41,561 bases of DNA from Treponema sp. (GTDB lineage Bacteria; Spirochaetota; Spirochaetia; Treponematales; Treponemataceae): positions 1 through 41,561 of the forward strand of contig JAEDGP010000010.1 of assembly GCA_016297405.1 (NCBI GenBank). Reading direction: 5' to 3'. Shown here one piece after another: positions 1 to 8,100 of this stretch (the stretch's first letter is position 1; every line of letters starts with the position of its first letter). Both the position numbers and the translations under genes were made by a program. The notes beneath the pieces are model-generated. The model made no database searches. It had not been told where the DNA came from and was given only the letters and a program-made list of their open reading frames with translations.

Positions 1-409
1 AAAAATTTTGAGGGGAAAAGCCTTTCCCCTGGGCTAAACCAGTCATCCGCCTCTCTGCGGCTGTCTGTTTTAGCCACACCCCATTCTCCTGGGGTGATTT
101 TGCTTTCGATTATGCCTTTGTTTTTCCCAAACCCGGCTTTGAATTAAGGAACCGGATATTCCATGTCACCCTTGAATTAATTCCATGTGGATTTTAAGAA
201 TTTTCCGCTGTTAAAAAAACAAGGACTCCGAATAACAACGTTACCCAGAGCCCTTGCCGTTCAGCATAGCTGAACATCGGAGAGAGTTTATCAGCTTATT
301 TACAAGCTAACTAGAATATACAACAATAAATTATCTATGTCAATGAATTAAATCTGATAATTAATAACACAGAAAGCCGTTTTGTCTTGATATTTTGATA
401 AATTTTTTG
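1..409. other. gene-free start of window with hairpin cluster
   Basis: I see no credible coding region here. Three inverted repeats lie close together. An 8-bp perfect stem spans 11–18/23–30. A 7-bp stem, 32–38/69–75, encloses a smaller one at 47–50/57–60. A 6-bp stem, 77–82/91–96, is followed by ATTTTGCTTT, which would suit a weak plus-strand terminator for a gene left of the window. The nonamer ATTCCATGT occurs twice near 157–188. The minus-strand terminator of cysE lies at 213–256, and a further 7-bp hairpin lies at 259–265/269–275. The function of the first 100 bases is unknown. Confidence 0.5.
213..256 (-). terminator. Rho-independent terminator of cysE
   Basis: Read on the minus strand, a 9-bp stem (one G-U pair) is formed by 248–256 and 220–228 and is followed directly by seven T residues (213–219). 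It lies about 155 nt downstream of the cysE stop codon. The stem, the GC content and the uninterrupted U-tract make this a textbook intrinsic terminator. Confidence 0.85.
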
Positions 410-1276
410 TTATTCTTCCAAAGTTAATACAGTTCCCGCTGCAACAGAATGTGTAACCCATGTGTTGCCCCCGATTGTGGAGTCTTTGCCAATGATTGTG
501 GAACCTCCAAGGATGGTGGCGTTTGCATAAATCGTAACGTTGTCTTCAATAGTTGGGTGACGCTTTTTGTTCATAAGTTCCTTTTTAACGCTAAGTGCTC
601 CCAGGGTTACACCTTGGTATAGTTTTACATTGTTTCCAATAATGGTAGATTCGCCAATGACAACGCCGGTTCCGTGGTCAATGAAAAAGGATTCACCGAT
701 TGTTGCTCCAGGATTTATGTCAATTCCTGTTTTTCCGTGTGTATGTTCAGTCATAATTCTTGGAATTACAGGAACTCCATTTCTATAGAGGAAATTTGCA
801 ATTCTATATACAAGAATGGCCTCGATTGCCGGATATGAAAGAATTACTTCTTCAATGCTTTTTGCGGCAGGATCGCCTTGAAATCCGGCTTTTACGTCTA
901 GTGTAATTTTTCGCTTGATTTCTGGCAGTTCTTCAATAAGGGCGAGAGCTGTGCTTTCTGCCAGTTTGTAACAATTTGATTGCTGGGCTTCGTCCTTTGT
1001 CTTGTTCTGCAGCGCCAGTGAATATACGAGTGCCTTCTGGATTTCTTTGGTCAGAAGGACGATTACGTTATTTACGCGCTGACCAACAATATATCGGATA
1101 TTGGTTGGGTTTATTTCTTCGTTTAATTTGAATCCAGGAAAAATGAGGAACTGCAGGTCTCCAAGAATTTTGATGACGTTTTCTCTATTTGGAAAATTTT
1201 CTGACTCAGATCTATTTATTCCGCCGTAACGGTCATAAGAATCAAGAATTCCGTCAATTAGCATATCGATGTTCAT
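410..1276 (-). CDS. cysE: serine O-acetyltransferase
   Basis: CysE transfers acetyl from acetyl-CoA to L-serine, the committed step of cysteine synthesis in the cytosol. The 288-residue product has a helical N-terminal part (to about 165) and a C-terminal left-handed beta-helix of hexapeptide repeats (about 183–280). Asp186 (DINPG) and the Asp200-His201 pair (IDHGTG) match the catalytic Asp/His of the family. A longer reading from 1306 is possible, but the ATG at 1276 has AGAGG five bases upstream, so I chose it. The C-terminus ends in LEE rather than the terminal Ile that lets many CysE proteins dock into CysK, so the usual cysteine-synthase complex may not form (inference). The gene stands alone and is divergent from tRNA-Thr. 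A 15-bp palindrome (1314–1328) sits in its leader. Confidence 0.93.
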   Translation of the reverse strand: MNIDMLIDGILDSYDRYGGINRSESENFPNRENVIKILGDLQFLIFPGFKLNEEINPTNIRYIVGQRVNNVIVLLTKEIQKALVYSLALQNKTKDEAQQSNCYKLAESTALALIEELPEIKRKITLDVKAGFQGDPAAKSIEEVILSYPAIEAILVYRIANFLYRNGVPVIPRIMTEHTHGKTGIDINPGATIGESFFIDHGTGVVIGESTIIGNNVKLYQGVTLGALSVKKELMNKKRHPTIEDNVTIYANATILGGSTIIGKDSTIGGNTWVTHSVAAGTVLTLEE

Positions 1277-1313
1277 GGTCGCCTCTTTTTTTTCAGATAT
1301 TACCATATAAGTC

Positions 1314-1328
1314 TGATTAAGTTAATCA
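1314..1328. promoter_or_regulatory. 15-bp palindrome upstream of cysE (possible operator)
   Basis: TGATTAA-G-TTAATCA is a perfect palindrome around one central base. It is centred 45 nt upstream of the cysE start and just downstream of two minus-strand TATAAT hexamers (1344–1349 and 1362–1367). The position suits a repressor site controlling cysteine synthesis. I do not recognise the protein that would bind it. Confidence 0.4.
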
Positions 1329-1377
1329 AGAAAAACGATAAAAATTATAAAATGCATGGAAATTATATTTTACCTTA

Positions 1378-1406
1378 TTGACATAAAAATCGTCCTTCGG
1401 TATATT
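1378..1406 (+). promoter_or_regulatory. sigma70-type promoter of the tRNA-Thr/rpmG operon
   Basis: TTGACA at 1378–1383 and TATATT at 1401–1406 are separated by 17 bases, close to the sigma70 consensus. Transcription should start near 1413, about 28 nt before tRNA-Thr. It probably drives the whole tRNA-Thr–rpmG–tRNA-Trp–secE–nusG run, since no other promoter or terminator is evident before rplK. Confidence 0.8.
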
Positions 1407-1440
1407 CATAAAACACATATAAATCCATACGGATTATAAC

Positions 1441-1513
1441 GCCTATATAGCTCAGTCGGTAGAGCGCAACCATGGTAAGGTTGAGGTCTGCAGTTCGATT
1501 CTGCATGTAGGCT
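1441..1513 (+). tRNA. tRNA-Thr (anticodon GGT)
   Basis: The cloverleaf is complete. The acceptor stem pairs 1441–1447 with 1506–1512 (one G-U). The D arm is GCTC/GAGC. The anticodon stem CAACC/GGTTG carries a seven-base loop with GGT. The T arm TGCAG/CTGCA has loop TTCGATT. The discriminator is T and CCA is not encoded. It is cotranscribed with rpmG, so RNase processing must release it. Confidence 0.96.
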
Positions 1514-1544
1514 TAGCAAGTAACTAAGTTTTAGGAGTATATAT

Positions 1545-1721
1545 ATGGCAAGCAAGAAAAAGGGTGCAGTAGAAATCATCGCTTTGGCATGTTCAGAATG
1601 CAAGCGTAAGAATTATACAACTTACAAGAATCGTAAGAATATTACTGGCAAACTTGAATTGAACAAGTATTGCCCATTCTGCCGCAAGCACGCTATGCAT
1701 AAAGAAACAAAAGCAAAATAA
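1545..1721 (+). CDS. rpmG: 50S ribosomal protein L33 (bL33), zinc-binding form
   Basis: This 58-residue basic protein of the large subunit sits near the tRNA E site. It begins MASKKKGAVE and carries two CxxC pairs (Cys16/Cys19 and Cys43/Cys46) that form the zinc ribbon of the C+ form of L33. The ATG follows TTAGGAG by seven bases. It lies between tRNA-Thr and tRNA-Trp, upstream of secE, a common bacterial arrangement. Because it has the zinc form, a second zinc-free L33 may exist elsewhere in the genome as a zinc-starvation spare (inference, not visible here). Confidence 0.95.
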   Translation: MASKKKGAVEIIALACSECKRKNYTTYKNRKNITGKLELNKYCPFCRKHAMHKETKAK

Positions 1722-1778
1722 GCTTTTGAATAATTGATTTAGTATATTGCTGGTCAAGAAATTGATCAGTTTATATAT

Positions 1779-1851
1779 AGGGCAGTAGTTCAGCTGGTAG
1801 AGCAGCGGTCTCCAAAACCGCCTGTCGTGGGTTCAAATCCTGCCTGCCCTG
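1779..1851 (+). tRNA. tRNA-Trp (anticodon CCA)
   Basis: The acceptor stem pairs 1779–1785 with 1844–1850. The anticodon stem GCGGT/ACCGC holds loop CTCCAAA, giving anticodon CCA. The T arm GTGGG/CCTGC has loop TTCAAAT. The discriminator is G and CCA is not encoded. Seven T residues follow at once (1852–1858), so the GC-rich tRNA 3' half plus U-tract could allow some termination before secE. Confidence 0.96.
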
Positions 1852-1879
1852 TTTTTTTTAATCCCCGTTGGAGGAAATC

Positions 1880-2065
1880 ATGACAAAAATCGGACAGTTT
1901 TTCCGTGAAAGCAAAGCAGAACTTAAGAAAGTAGTATGGCCTAGCCGCGCAGATGTTGTTTCATCAGTAAAAGTAGTTATCATCTCTTCTATAATCCTTG
2001 CGGTAATCCTTGGTGCACTTGACCTTGGTTTTACAAAGGGATTCGAAGCGTTGCTTAAAGCTTAA
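1880..2065 (+). CDS. secE: preprotein translocase subunit SecE
   Basis: SecE is the small clamp subunit of the SecYEG channel in the inner membrane. The 61-residue product has an amphipathic N-terminal helix with the family motif KAELKKVVWPS and one membrane helix (about residues 30–52), the minimal single-span form. An in-frame TTG at 1868 exists, but GGAGG lies five bases before the ATG at 1880, which I take as the start. nusG follows 18 nt later, the near-universal secE–nusG pair. Its partner SecY is encoded at 25100. Confidence 0.95.
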   Translation: MTKIGQFFRESKAELKKVVWPSRADVVSSVKVVIISSIILAVILGALDLGFTKGFEALLKA

Positions 2066-2083
2066 TTAAACAGGAATTAATAC

Positions 2084-2644
2084 ATGTCTAAAAGATGGTA
2101 TATTCTGCACACATATACAGGTTATGAAGGAAAGATTGAAAGAACCGTCAGAGCACTTCTTGAAAAGGGTGACCTTGATTCTAATGTAATCACAGATGTA
2201 AAAGTTCCTGTAGAAGAAATCGTAGAAATCAAAGATGGCAAAAGAAAAGTACGCAAGGATAAATTTCTTCCTGGATATCTGATGCTTGAAATGGATCTTC
2301 CGGAAACAGACTGGAAATCTACCTGCAGCAGACTTCGTAGCATTGTGGGTGTTACTGGTTTTGTTGGAACGGATCCAAATGTACGTCCAAGACCGATCAG
2401 TTCCGAAGAAGCAAAAAACCTTCTTCAGAAGTCTGGTGATATTAAAGGCGAAAAGCAGGTTAAGATTAAGCAGATGTACGCAATTGGCGATACTGTTAAG
2501 ATTAATGACGGGCCATTTGCTTCTTTCAGCGGTAATATCGAAGAAATCAACAACGAAAAAGAAAAGCTTATTGTCAATGTTCAGATTTTTGGACGTGCAA
2601 CACCGGTAGAAGTTGGAATGCTTCAGGTGGAAAAAGTTAATTAG
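2084..2644 (+). CDS. nusG: transcription termination/antitermination factor NusG
   Basis: NusG binds the RNA polymerase clamp, promotes processive elongation and links polymerase to Rho or the ribosome. The 186-residue protein begins MSKRWYILHTYTGYE, the typical start of the NGN domain (about 1–115). It ends with a KOW domain starting near GDTVKINDGPFASFSG and finishing LQVEKVN. Length matches the family and there is no extra domain insertion. AGGA lies eight bases before the ATG. A hairpin-rich gap of 128 nt follows before rplK. Confidence 0.97.
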   Translation: MSKRWYILHTYTGYEGKIERTVRALLEKGDLDSNVITDVKVPVEEIVEIKDGKRKVRKDKFLPGYLMLEMDLPETDWKSTCSRLRSIVGVTGFVGTDPNVRPRPISSEEAKNLLQKSGDIKGEKQVKIKQMYAIGDTVKINDGPFASFSGNIEEINNEKEKLIVNVQIFGRATPVEVGMLQVEKVN

Positions 2645-2653
2645 TCAAATAAT

Positions 2654-2691
2654 CAGGTGCTCGCATGCCAGTGCGGGCATTACCTGTTTTT
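2654..2691 (+). promoter_or_regulatory. attenuator-like hairpin in the rplK leader
   Basis: CAGGT/ACCTG (2654–2658/2682–2686) and GCTCGC/GCGGGC (2659–2664/2673–2678) form a bulged stem followed by five T residues (2687–2691). This is a plausible partial terminator between nusG and rplK. ATGCC at 2665–2669 can instead pair with GGCAT at 2676–2680, so two mutually exclusive folds are possible. Confidence 0.5.
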
Positions 2692-2728
2692 GGGAGAAAC
2701 GCAAGTCCGTTGGACAAAGGTGTTTCGT

Positions 2729-2765
2729 TAGAGACTGCGTATCAGTTTCATACCAACTCTAGGAG
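2729..2765 (+). promoter_or_regulatory. hairpin abutting the rplK ribosome binding site
   Basis: TAGAG (2729–2733) pairs with CTCTA (2757–2761), with GTAT/ATAC (2739–2742/2750–2753) inside. The 3' arm runs into the Shine-Dalgarno AGGAG at 2761–2765. In E. coli, L1 represses the rplK-rplA mRNA by binding its leader. This may be the equivalent site, but I cannot match a known L1 motif. Confidence 0.35.
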
Positions 2766-2772
2766 AATTAAA

Positions 2773-3204
2773 ATGGCAACAAAGAAGGTAACAGCCGTAA
2801 TCAAATTGCAGTGCCCAGCAGGAGCTGCTACACCGGCTCCTCCAATTGGTCCTGCTCTGGGACCTCATGGTGTTTCTGCACCAAAATTTGTCCAGGAATT
2901 CAACGACAGAACAAAGACTATGGAAAAGGGACTTATCATTCCTGTAGTTTTGACTGTTTATGCGGACAAATCTTACACTTTCATCCTTAAGACACCTCCT
3001 GCTCCAGTGCTTATCAAAAAAGCACTTAAGATTCAGAAGGGTTCAGGAAATCCTCTTCTTAACAAAGTAGGTACACTTTCAAAGAAGGATTTGGAAGAAA
3101 TCGCTAACATCAAGATGAAAGATACAAATGCTAACGATCTTGAAGCTTGTAAGAAAATCATCGCTGGTACTGCACGCAGTATGGGCGTAGAGGTGGAGCA
3201 GTAA
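2773..3204 (+). CDS. rplK: 50S ribosomal protein L11 (uL11)
   Basis: L11 forms the base of the L7/L12 stalk with 23S rRNA helices 43–44. It is needed for factor GTPase activation and stringent-response sensing. The 143-residue protein begins MATKKVTAVIKLQ and contains the conserved proline-rich segment PAPPIGPALGPHGV of the thiostrepton-binding N-terminal domain. The C-terminal RNA-binding domain starts near residue 72. The frame stays open upstream to 2665, but the ATG at 2773 follows AGGAG by seven bases and gives the standard length. rplA starts one base after the stop. Confidence 0.97.
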   Translation: MATKKVTAVIKLQCPAGAATPAPPIGPALGPHGVSAPKFVQEFNDRTKTMEKGLIIPVVLTVYADKSYTFILKTPPAPVLIKKALKIQKGSGNPLLNKVGTLSKKDLEEIANIKMKDTNANDLEACKKIIAGTARSMGVEVEQ

Positions 3205-3205
3205 T

Positions 3206-3886
3206 ATGAAACACGGAAAGAAATATCGCGCATCTGCCGCAAAATATGATCTCTCAAAGAAGTATTCAGTAGAAGCAGCTTGTAATATGGTAAAAGATAT
3301 GAAAGCTGCTAACTTCGATGAGACAGTTGAAGCTCATATCTCACTTAATCTCGATAAATCACAGTCTGTTCGCGACACATTGGTTTTTCCAAATCAGTTC
3401 CGTGGCGAAAAGAAAGTATTGGTATTCTGTCAGCCAGGACGCGTTGAAGAAGCTCTTGGTGCAGGTGCTGCTTTTGCAGGTTCTGACGAATATATCGAAA
3501 AGGTAAAGGGTGGTTGGCTTGACTTCGATGTTTGTGTAGCTACACCTGATATGATGAAAGATGTTGGACGTCTTGGTATGGTTTTGGGTCGCAAAGGTCT
3601 TATGCCTAACCCTAAGACAGGTACAGTAACAAATGACATCGTTGCTGCTATTGGCGAACTTAAGAAGGGTCGTACAGAATACCGTGCTGACAAGGGTGGT
3701 GTAGTTCACATCGCTGTAGGTAAGTGTTCTATGGATGCTGCTAAGGTAGCTGAAAACGTTAATACATTGATTGCTGAAGTTAGCAAGAAAGCTCCAAACG
3801 GAGTTGTTTCTTCTTTCATCAGCTCGGTATCAATCAGTTCAACAATGGGTCCAGGCGTTTGGATCGGCGAAAAGGACGGTGAATAA
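3206..3886 (+). CDS. rplA: 50S ribosomal protein L1 (uL1)
   Basis: L1 makes the mobile L1 stalk that guides deacylated tRNA out of the E site, and in many bacteria it represses its own operon. The 226-residue length is normal. The conserved GRKGLMPNPKTGTV segment (about residues 130–143) and the C-terminal SISSTMGPGV match the family. The start is one base after the rplK stop, indicating translational coupling. Only two bases separate it from rplJ, so there is no room for the usual L10 leader at that place. Confidence 0.97.
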   Translation: MKHGKKYRASAAKYDLSKKYSVEAACNMVKDMKAANFDETVEAHISLNLDKSQSVRDTLVFPNQFRGEKKVLVFCQPGRVEEALGAGAAFAGSDEYIEKVKGGWLDFDVCVATPDMMKDVGRLGMVLGRKGLMPNPKTGTVTNDIVAAIGELKKGRTEYRADKGGVVHIAVGKCSMDAAKVAENVNTLIAEVSKKAPNGVVSSFISSVSISSTMGPGVWIGEKDGE

Positions 3887-3888
3887 TT

Positions 3889-4416
3889 ATGGCAATGATG
3901 GCTAAAAAAATTCAGTCTGCAAAAACAGCTGCTATTGAAGAAACAAAAAAAGTTCTTTCAGAATACAGCAACTTCATCTTCGCTGATTATCGCGGAATGA
4001 CAGTTGAACAGATCACTCAGCTTCGTAAGAAGCTCCGTGAAAATGATGCAACTCTTAAGGTTGTAAAAAACAACTTTGCACGCATCGCATTTGAAGAAAT
4101 GGATGTAAAAGATGTTGCAGATCTTCTTAAAGGACCAACAGTAGTTGCAATGTCCAAAGAAGATGCAAACGTAGTTGCTAAGACTATGTATGACTTTGCT
4201 AAAGATGCTGGAAAAGAAAAACCAGTTCTTGAAGTAAAAGGTGCATGTGTTGAAAAAGAAATCTACGATGCAGCAAAAATCGAAGCTTTCTCAAAGGTTC
4301 CTGGAAGAAAGCAGCTTATCTCTATGCTCATGAGCGCAATGAATGGTCCTGCACAGAAACTTGCAGCAACACTCAAGGCTTATGCAGAAAAGAAAGCAGC
4401 CGAAGGCAATGCCTAG
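3889..4416 (+). CDS. rplJ: 50S ribosomal protein L10 (uL10)
   Basis: L10 anchors dimers of L7/L12 to the stalk base next to L11. The 175-residue product contains the family core from about FIFADYRGMTVEQITQLRKKLR to the C-terminal helix (KLAATLKAYAEKKAA) that carries the L12 dimers. Three in-frame ATGs stand close together (3889, 3895, 3898). I use the first because GGTGA lies six bases before it, but the others are possible. A structured 146-nt gap separates it from rplL. Confidence 0.96.
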   Translation: MAMMAKKIQSAKTAAIEETKKVLSEYSNFIFADYRGMTVEQITQLRKKLRENDATLKVVKNNFARIAFEEMDVKDVADLLKGPTVVAMSKEDANVVAKTMYDFAKDAGKEKPVLEVKGACVEKEIYDAAKIEAFSKVPGRKQLISMLMSAMNGPAQKLAATLKAYAEKKAAEGNA

Positions 4417-4421
4417 GTTTT

Positions 4422-4525
4422 ACTGATAAATCAGTGATGTATGGTCAGGCTTCATAGCTGTCGACTGTCCATACTTGATTTTGCAGAACATTCGTATGAA
4501 TGGTTACTGCACGACCTTAAGGTCG
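4422..4525 (+). promoter_or_regulatory. structured rplJ–rplL intergenic RNA (four hairpins)
   Basis: Four inverted repeats follow in line: ACTGA/TCAGT (4422–4426/4431–4435); GTATGG/CCATAC (4439–4444/4469–4474); a long bulged stem TGCAG.AA.CATTC paired with GAATG.TT.CTGCA (4482–4493/4498–4511); and the perfect palindrome CGACCTTAAGGTCG (4512–4525). No long U-run follows, so this is not a plain terminator. It may control the L12:L10 ratio by processing, mRNA stability or protein binding. Confidence 0.5.
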
Positions 4526-4562
4526 AAAATATATTTATTTACATATTTGTGGAGAAGACAAT

Positions 4563-4934
4563 ATGGCAGCATTAACAAACGATCAGATTCTTGACGCAAT
4601 CGCTAGCATGTCAGTTCTTGAAGTATCAGAACTCGTAAAGGCTATGGAAGAAAAGTTCGGCGTAACAGCAGCAGTAGCTGTAGCAGCAGGTCCAGCAGCA
4701 GCAGGTCCAGCAGCTGAAGAACAGACAGAATTTACAGTAACTCTTGAAAGCTTCGGCGACAAGAAAATTGATGTAATCAAAGCTGTTCGCACAATCACAG
4801 GTCTTGGACTTGGTGAAGCTAAAGCTCTTGTTGAAGGCGCTCCAAAGCCACTTAAGGAAGGTGTTTCTAAGGCTGATGCTGAAAAGATCATCGCTGATAT
4901 CGCAGCAGTTGGTGGTAAGGCTAGCATGAAATAA
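4563..4934 (+). CDS. rplL: 50S ribosomal protein L7/L12 (bL12)
   Basis: L12 is the multicopy stalk protein that recruits and stimulates translational GTPases. The 123-residue product has the N-terminal dimerisation helices (about 1–35), an Ala/Gly/Pro-rich hinge (AAGPAAAGPAAEE), and the C-terminal factor-binding domain (about 55–123) with motif KIDVIKAVRTITGLGLGEAK. GGAG lies eight bases before the ATG. L12 is needed in more copies than L10, and the separate structured leader in front of it fits extra output. A 6-bp hairpin (4936–4941/4946–4951) follows the stop directly. Confidence 0.97.
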   Translation: MAALTNDQILDAIASMSVLEVSELVKAMEEKFGVTAAVAVAAGPAAAGPAAEEQTEFTVTLESFGDKKIDVIKAVRTITGLGLGEAKALVEGAPKPLKEGVSKADAEKIIADIAAVGGKASMK

Positions 4935-4957
4935 GCAATCCTTTGGGATTGTAATCT

Positions 4958-4994
4958 AGAAAAACTGCAGGGTTTAGCACTCTGCAGTTTTTCT
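4958..4994 (+). terminator. attenuator between rplL and rpoB
   Basis: A perfect 13-bp inverted repeat (AGAAAAACTGCAG at 4958–4970, its complement at 4982–4994) has an 11-base loop and is followed by GCGTTTT. In E. coli a partial terminator at the same place lowers rpoBC transcription relative to ribosomal proteins, and this hairpin is well placed to do the same. A second weaker stem, GTCTTTT/AAAAGAC, lies at 5030–5036/5043–5049. Confidence 0.7.
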
Positions 4995-5126
4995 GCGTTT
5001 TAAACGTTTTTTTTAGTTCTTTAAAAAAGGTCTTTTTTCCCGAAAAGACTGTCAATCGTTACTGTGCTGTGCAGAGTTTGCTGCATGTAGCAGTTTCGGG
5101 TTGAATAAATATATCAGGGGGAAATG

Positions 5127-8100
5127 ATGTTCGCAAAGACTCGAACAATCAACCGTCAATATGTCGGAAAGGATATCCAGAATTCTATGGATGTCCCAGA
5201 TCTCATCGCAATCCAAACATCATCTTACGAGAGTTTCCTTCAGGCTGAAAAGCTTAAAAGAGGGGAACCTTTGGCTAACCAGGGGCTTCAGGAAGTATTT
5301 ACTTCTACATTCCCAATTGTAAGCCCAGATGGTTCAATGTCTCTTGAGTTTGAATACTATGAACTGGATTATGCAAACATTAAGTATTCAGAATTACAGT
5401 GCAAGCAGAAAGGTGCAACATATTCAGTACCTTTAAGAGCCAGAATTGACTTGACTTTCAATGATGGTCACATCATTCAGAAAGATATATATCTTGGTGA
5501 TATTCCAATTATGACAGAACGTGGTACCTTTATTATCAATGGTGCTGAACGCGTAGTTGTATCACAGATTCACCGTTCGCCTGGAGTTATTTTCCAGCAT
5601 GAAAAGGGTGTTTATTCAAGTAGAATTATCCCATATCGTGGATCATGGCTTGAATTTGAAATTGACCAGAAAAAAGAATTGATTTTTGCAAAGATTGACC
5701 GCAAAAAGAAGATTCTTGGTACAATTTTCCTTCGTGCCCTTGGCTATGAAACTCGCGAAGATATCATTCGCTGTTTCTATAAAACAGAAGATGTAAAAAT
5801 CGAAAATAATGCAGAAGCTCGTGAAGCTCTTGTAGGAAAGGTTCTTGCATCAGCTGTAATCATCAAAGATGATTCTGGTGAGGAAAAACGCTTGTTTAAT
5901 GCAGGTGCTCGTCTTCATCCACATGATATTGATGATCTTATTGCCAATAATATCGAAAGCATTTGTGTCATTAAGTTTAATACAAAAGCACATCCAAACA
6001 GCAAGACAGAAATCAACGAATCTCTTGATTCTGATATCATTATCAACTGTTTTGAACGGGAAGAAGTAAAATTCGTAAAGCAGGGCTCATTGGATAACGA
6101 AGTTTCAAAAGAAGATGCTCTTGCAGCTGTTTACAACGTTTTGATGCCTGGTGAACCAATCACTGTAGAAAATGCTGAAAAAGATTTGAATTCCATGTTC
6201 TTTACAGAACGCCGCTATGATCTTGGTCGTGTTGGTCGTTACAAATTGAACAAGAAGTTTGATTATAAAGAAGATGTAAAAGACTTTACTTTGATTAAGG
6301 ATGATATCATCAATACAATGAAAATCCTTATCAAAGTATACGGACAGGAAGAACAGATTGACGATATCGATCATCTTGGAAACCGCCGTATTCGTTGTGT
6401 AGGCGAACTTCTTACAAACAGCTTGAAGGGTGCCTTCAGCCGTATGGAACGCATTGTTAAGGAAAGAATGGGACTTAAGGAAACTGAGACTATGAAGCCT
6501 CAGGATCTTATTTCAATCAAGCCTATCGTTGCTGCAATCAAGGAATTCTTCTGTTCAAGTCAGCTTTCGCAATTCATGGATCAGGTAAATCCTCTTGCTG
6601 AACTTACACACAAGCGTCGTTTGAATGCTCTTGGTCCAGGTGGTCTTTCAAGAGATCGTGCAGGTTTCGAGGTTCGTGATGTTCACTATTCACACTATGG
6701 ACGAATGTGTCCAATCGAAACTCCTGAAGGTCCAAACATTGGTTTGATTGTATCTTTGGCCATGTATACAAAGATCAGCGATTACGGATTCCTTGAAGCA
6801 CCGTTTAGAAAGGTTGTAAATGGAAAGGCAACTAATGAAGTTGAATACCTTTCTGCAATGGATGAAGATAAGTATAACGTTGGTCAGCTTGTTGAAGGTA
6901 TTAAAGAAGACGGAACTTTCCCTACAGAAATGATTTCTTGCCGTAGCCGCGGTGATTATGCTCCAAAGAACGTAAAGGATATCCAGTATATCGACGTTTC
7001 TCCAAGACAGGTAATTTCTGTTTCTGCATCATTGATTCCATTCCTTGAACATGACGATGCTAACCGTGCGCTCATGGGTTGTAACATGCAGCGCCAGGCT
7101 GTTCCTTTGCTTTTCCCAGAACCACCACATGTTGGTACAGGTATGGAACGCAAGACTGCTTACGATTCAGGTGTTCTTGTTAAGGCTAAATACGAAGGTG
7201 ATGTAACATACGTTTCAAGTGAATTGATTAAGGTAAGACCTACTGATCCAGCTGCAGGGGAAATCAATGAATATCATTTGCTTAAGTATCAGAAAACAAA
7301 TAGCGATACATGTAACCATCAGAGACCTATTGTTGAAGTTGGTCAGCATGTTAAGAAGGGTGATGTTCTTGCCGATGGTCCTGCTACATTCAATGGTGAA
7401 CTTGCACTTGGACGTAATATACTTGTAGGTTTCGTTCCATGGAATGGTTATAACTATGAAGACGCCGTTTTGATTTCACAGCGTGTTGTTCGTGAAGATA
7501 TGTATACAACTATCCATATCAAAGAATTTGAAATCGATGTTCGTGAAACAAAGCTTGGTCCAGAGCGCATTACTCGTGATATTCCTAACACAGGAGAAAG
7601 GGCTCTTGATAATCTTGATGCGAATGGTATTGTTCGCATTGGTGCAAAAGTTCGTTCTGGAGATCTTCTTGTTGGTAAAGTTGCTCCTAAGGGAGAAATG
7701 GAAACAACTCCTGAATTTAAGCTTTTGAACTCAATCTTCGGTGAAAAGGCAAAAGATGTTCGTGATGTTTCACTTCGTGTTCCACATGGTACAGAAGGTG
7801 TTGTAATTGATGTTCAGCATATGAAACATTCTGAAGGTGATGAACTTTCTCCAGGTGTAGATGAAATCGTTAAGGTAATTATCGCTAACAAGCGAAAGCT
7901 TCGTGAAGGTGATAAGATGGCTGGTCGTCACGGAAATAAGGGTGTTGTAGCTCGTATTCTTCCTATTGAGGATATGCCATATCTGGAAGATGGAACTCCA
8001 CTTGATGTTTGTTTGAATCCACTTGGTGTACCTTCTCGTATGAATATTGGTCAGATTATGGAATCTGAACTTGGTATCGCTGGTAAATACTTGAATCAGT

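Noticed and set aside
31..75. Possible integron attC site at GGCTAAA…TTTAGCC
   Set aside because: The arms do not fit the attC core sequences (no GTTRRRY/RYYYAAC pair) and there are no gene cassettes or integrase in the window.
1246..1306. Ten extra N-terminal residues of CysE from an ATG at 1306
   Set aside because: There is no ribosome binding site for that ATG, while AGAGG is spaced five bases from the ATG at 1276.
1868..1879. TTG start for SecE four codons upstream
   Set aside because: It would overlap the GGAGG site that is correctly spaced for the ATG at 1880.
2665..2772. N-terminal extension of L11 in frame upstream of rplK
   Set aside because: The extension has no similarity to L11, overlaps the leader hairpin, and AGGAG stands right before the ATG at 2773, which gives the standard length.
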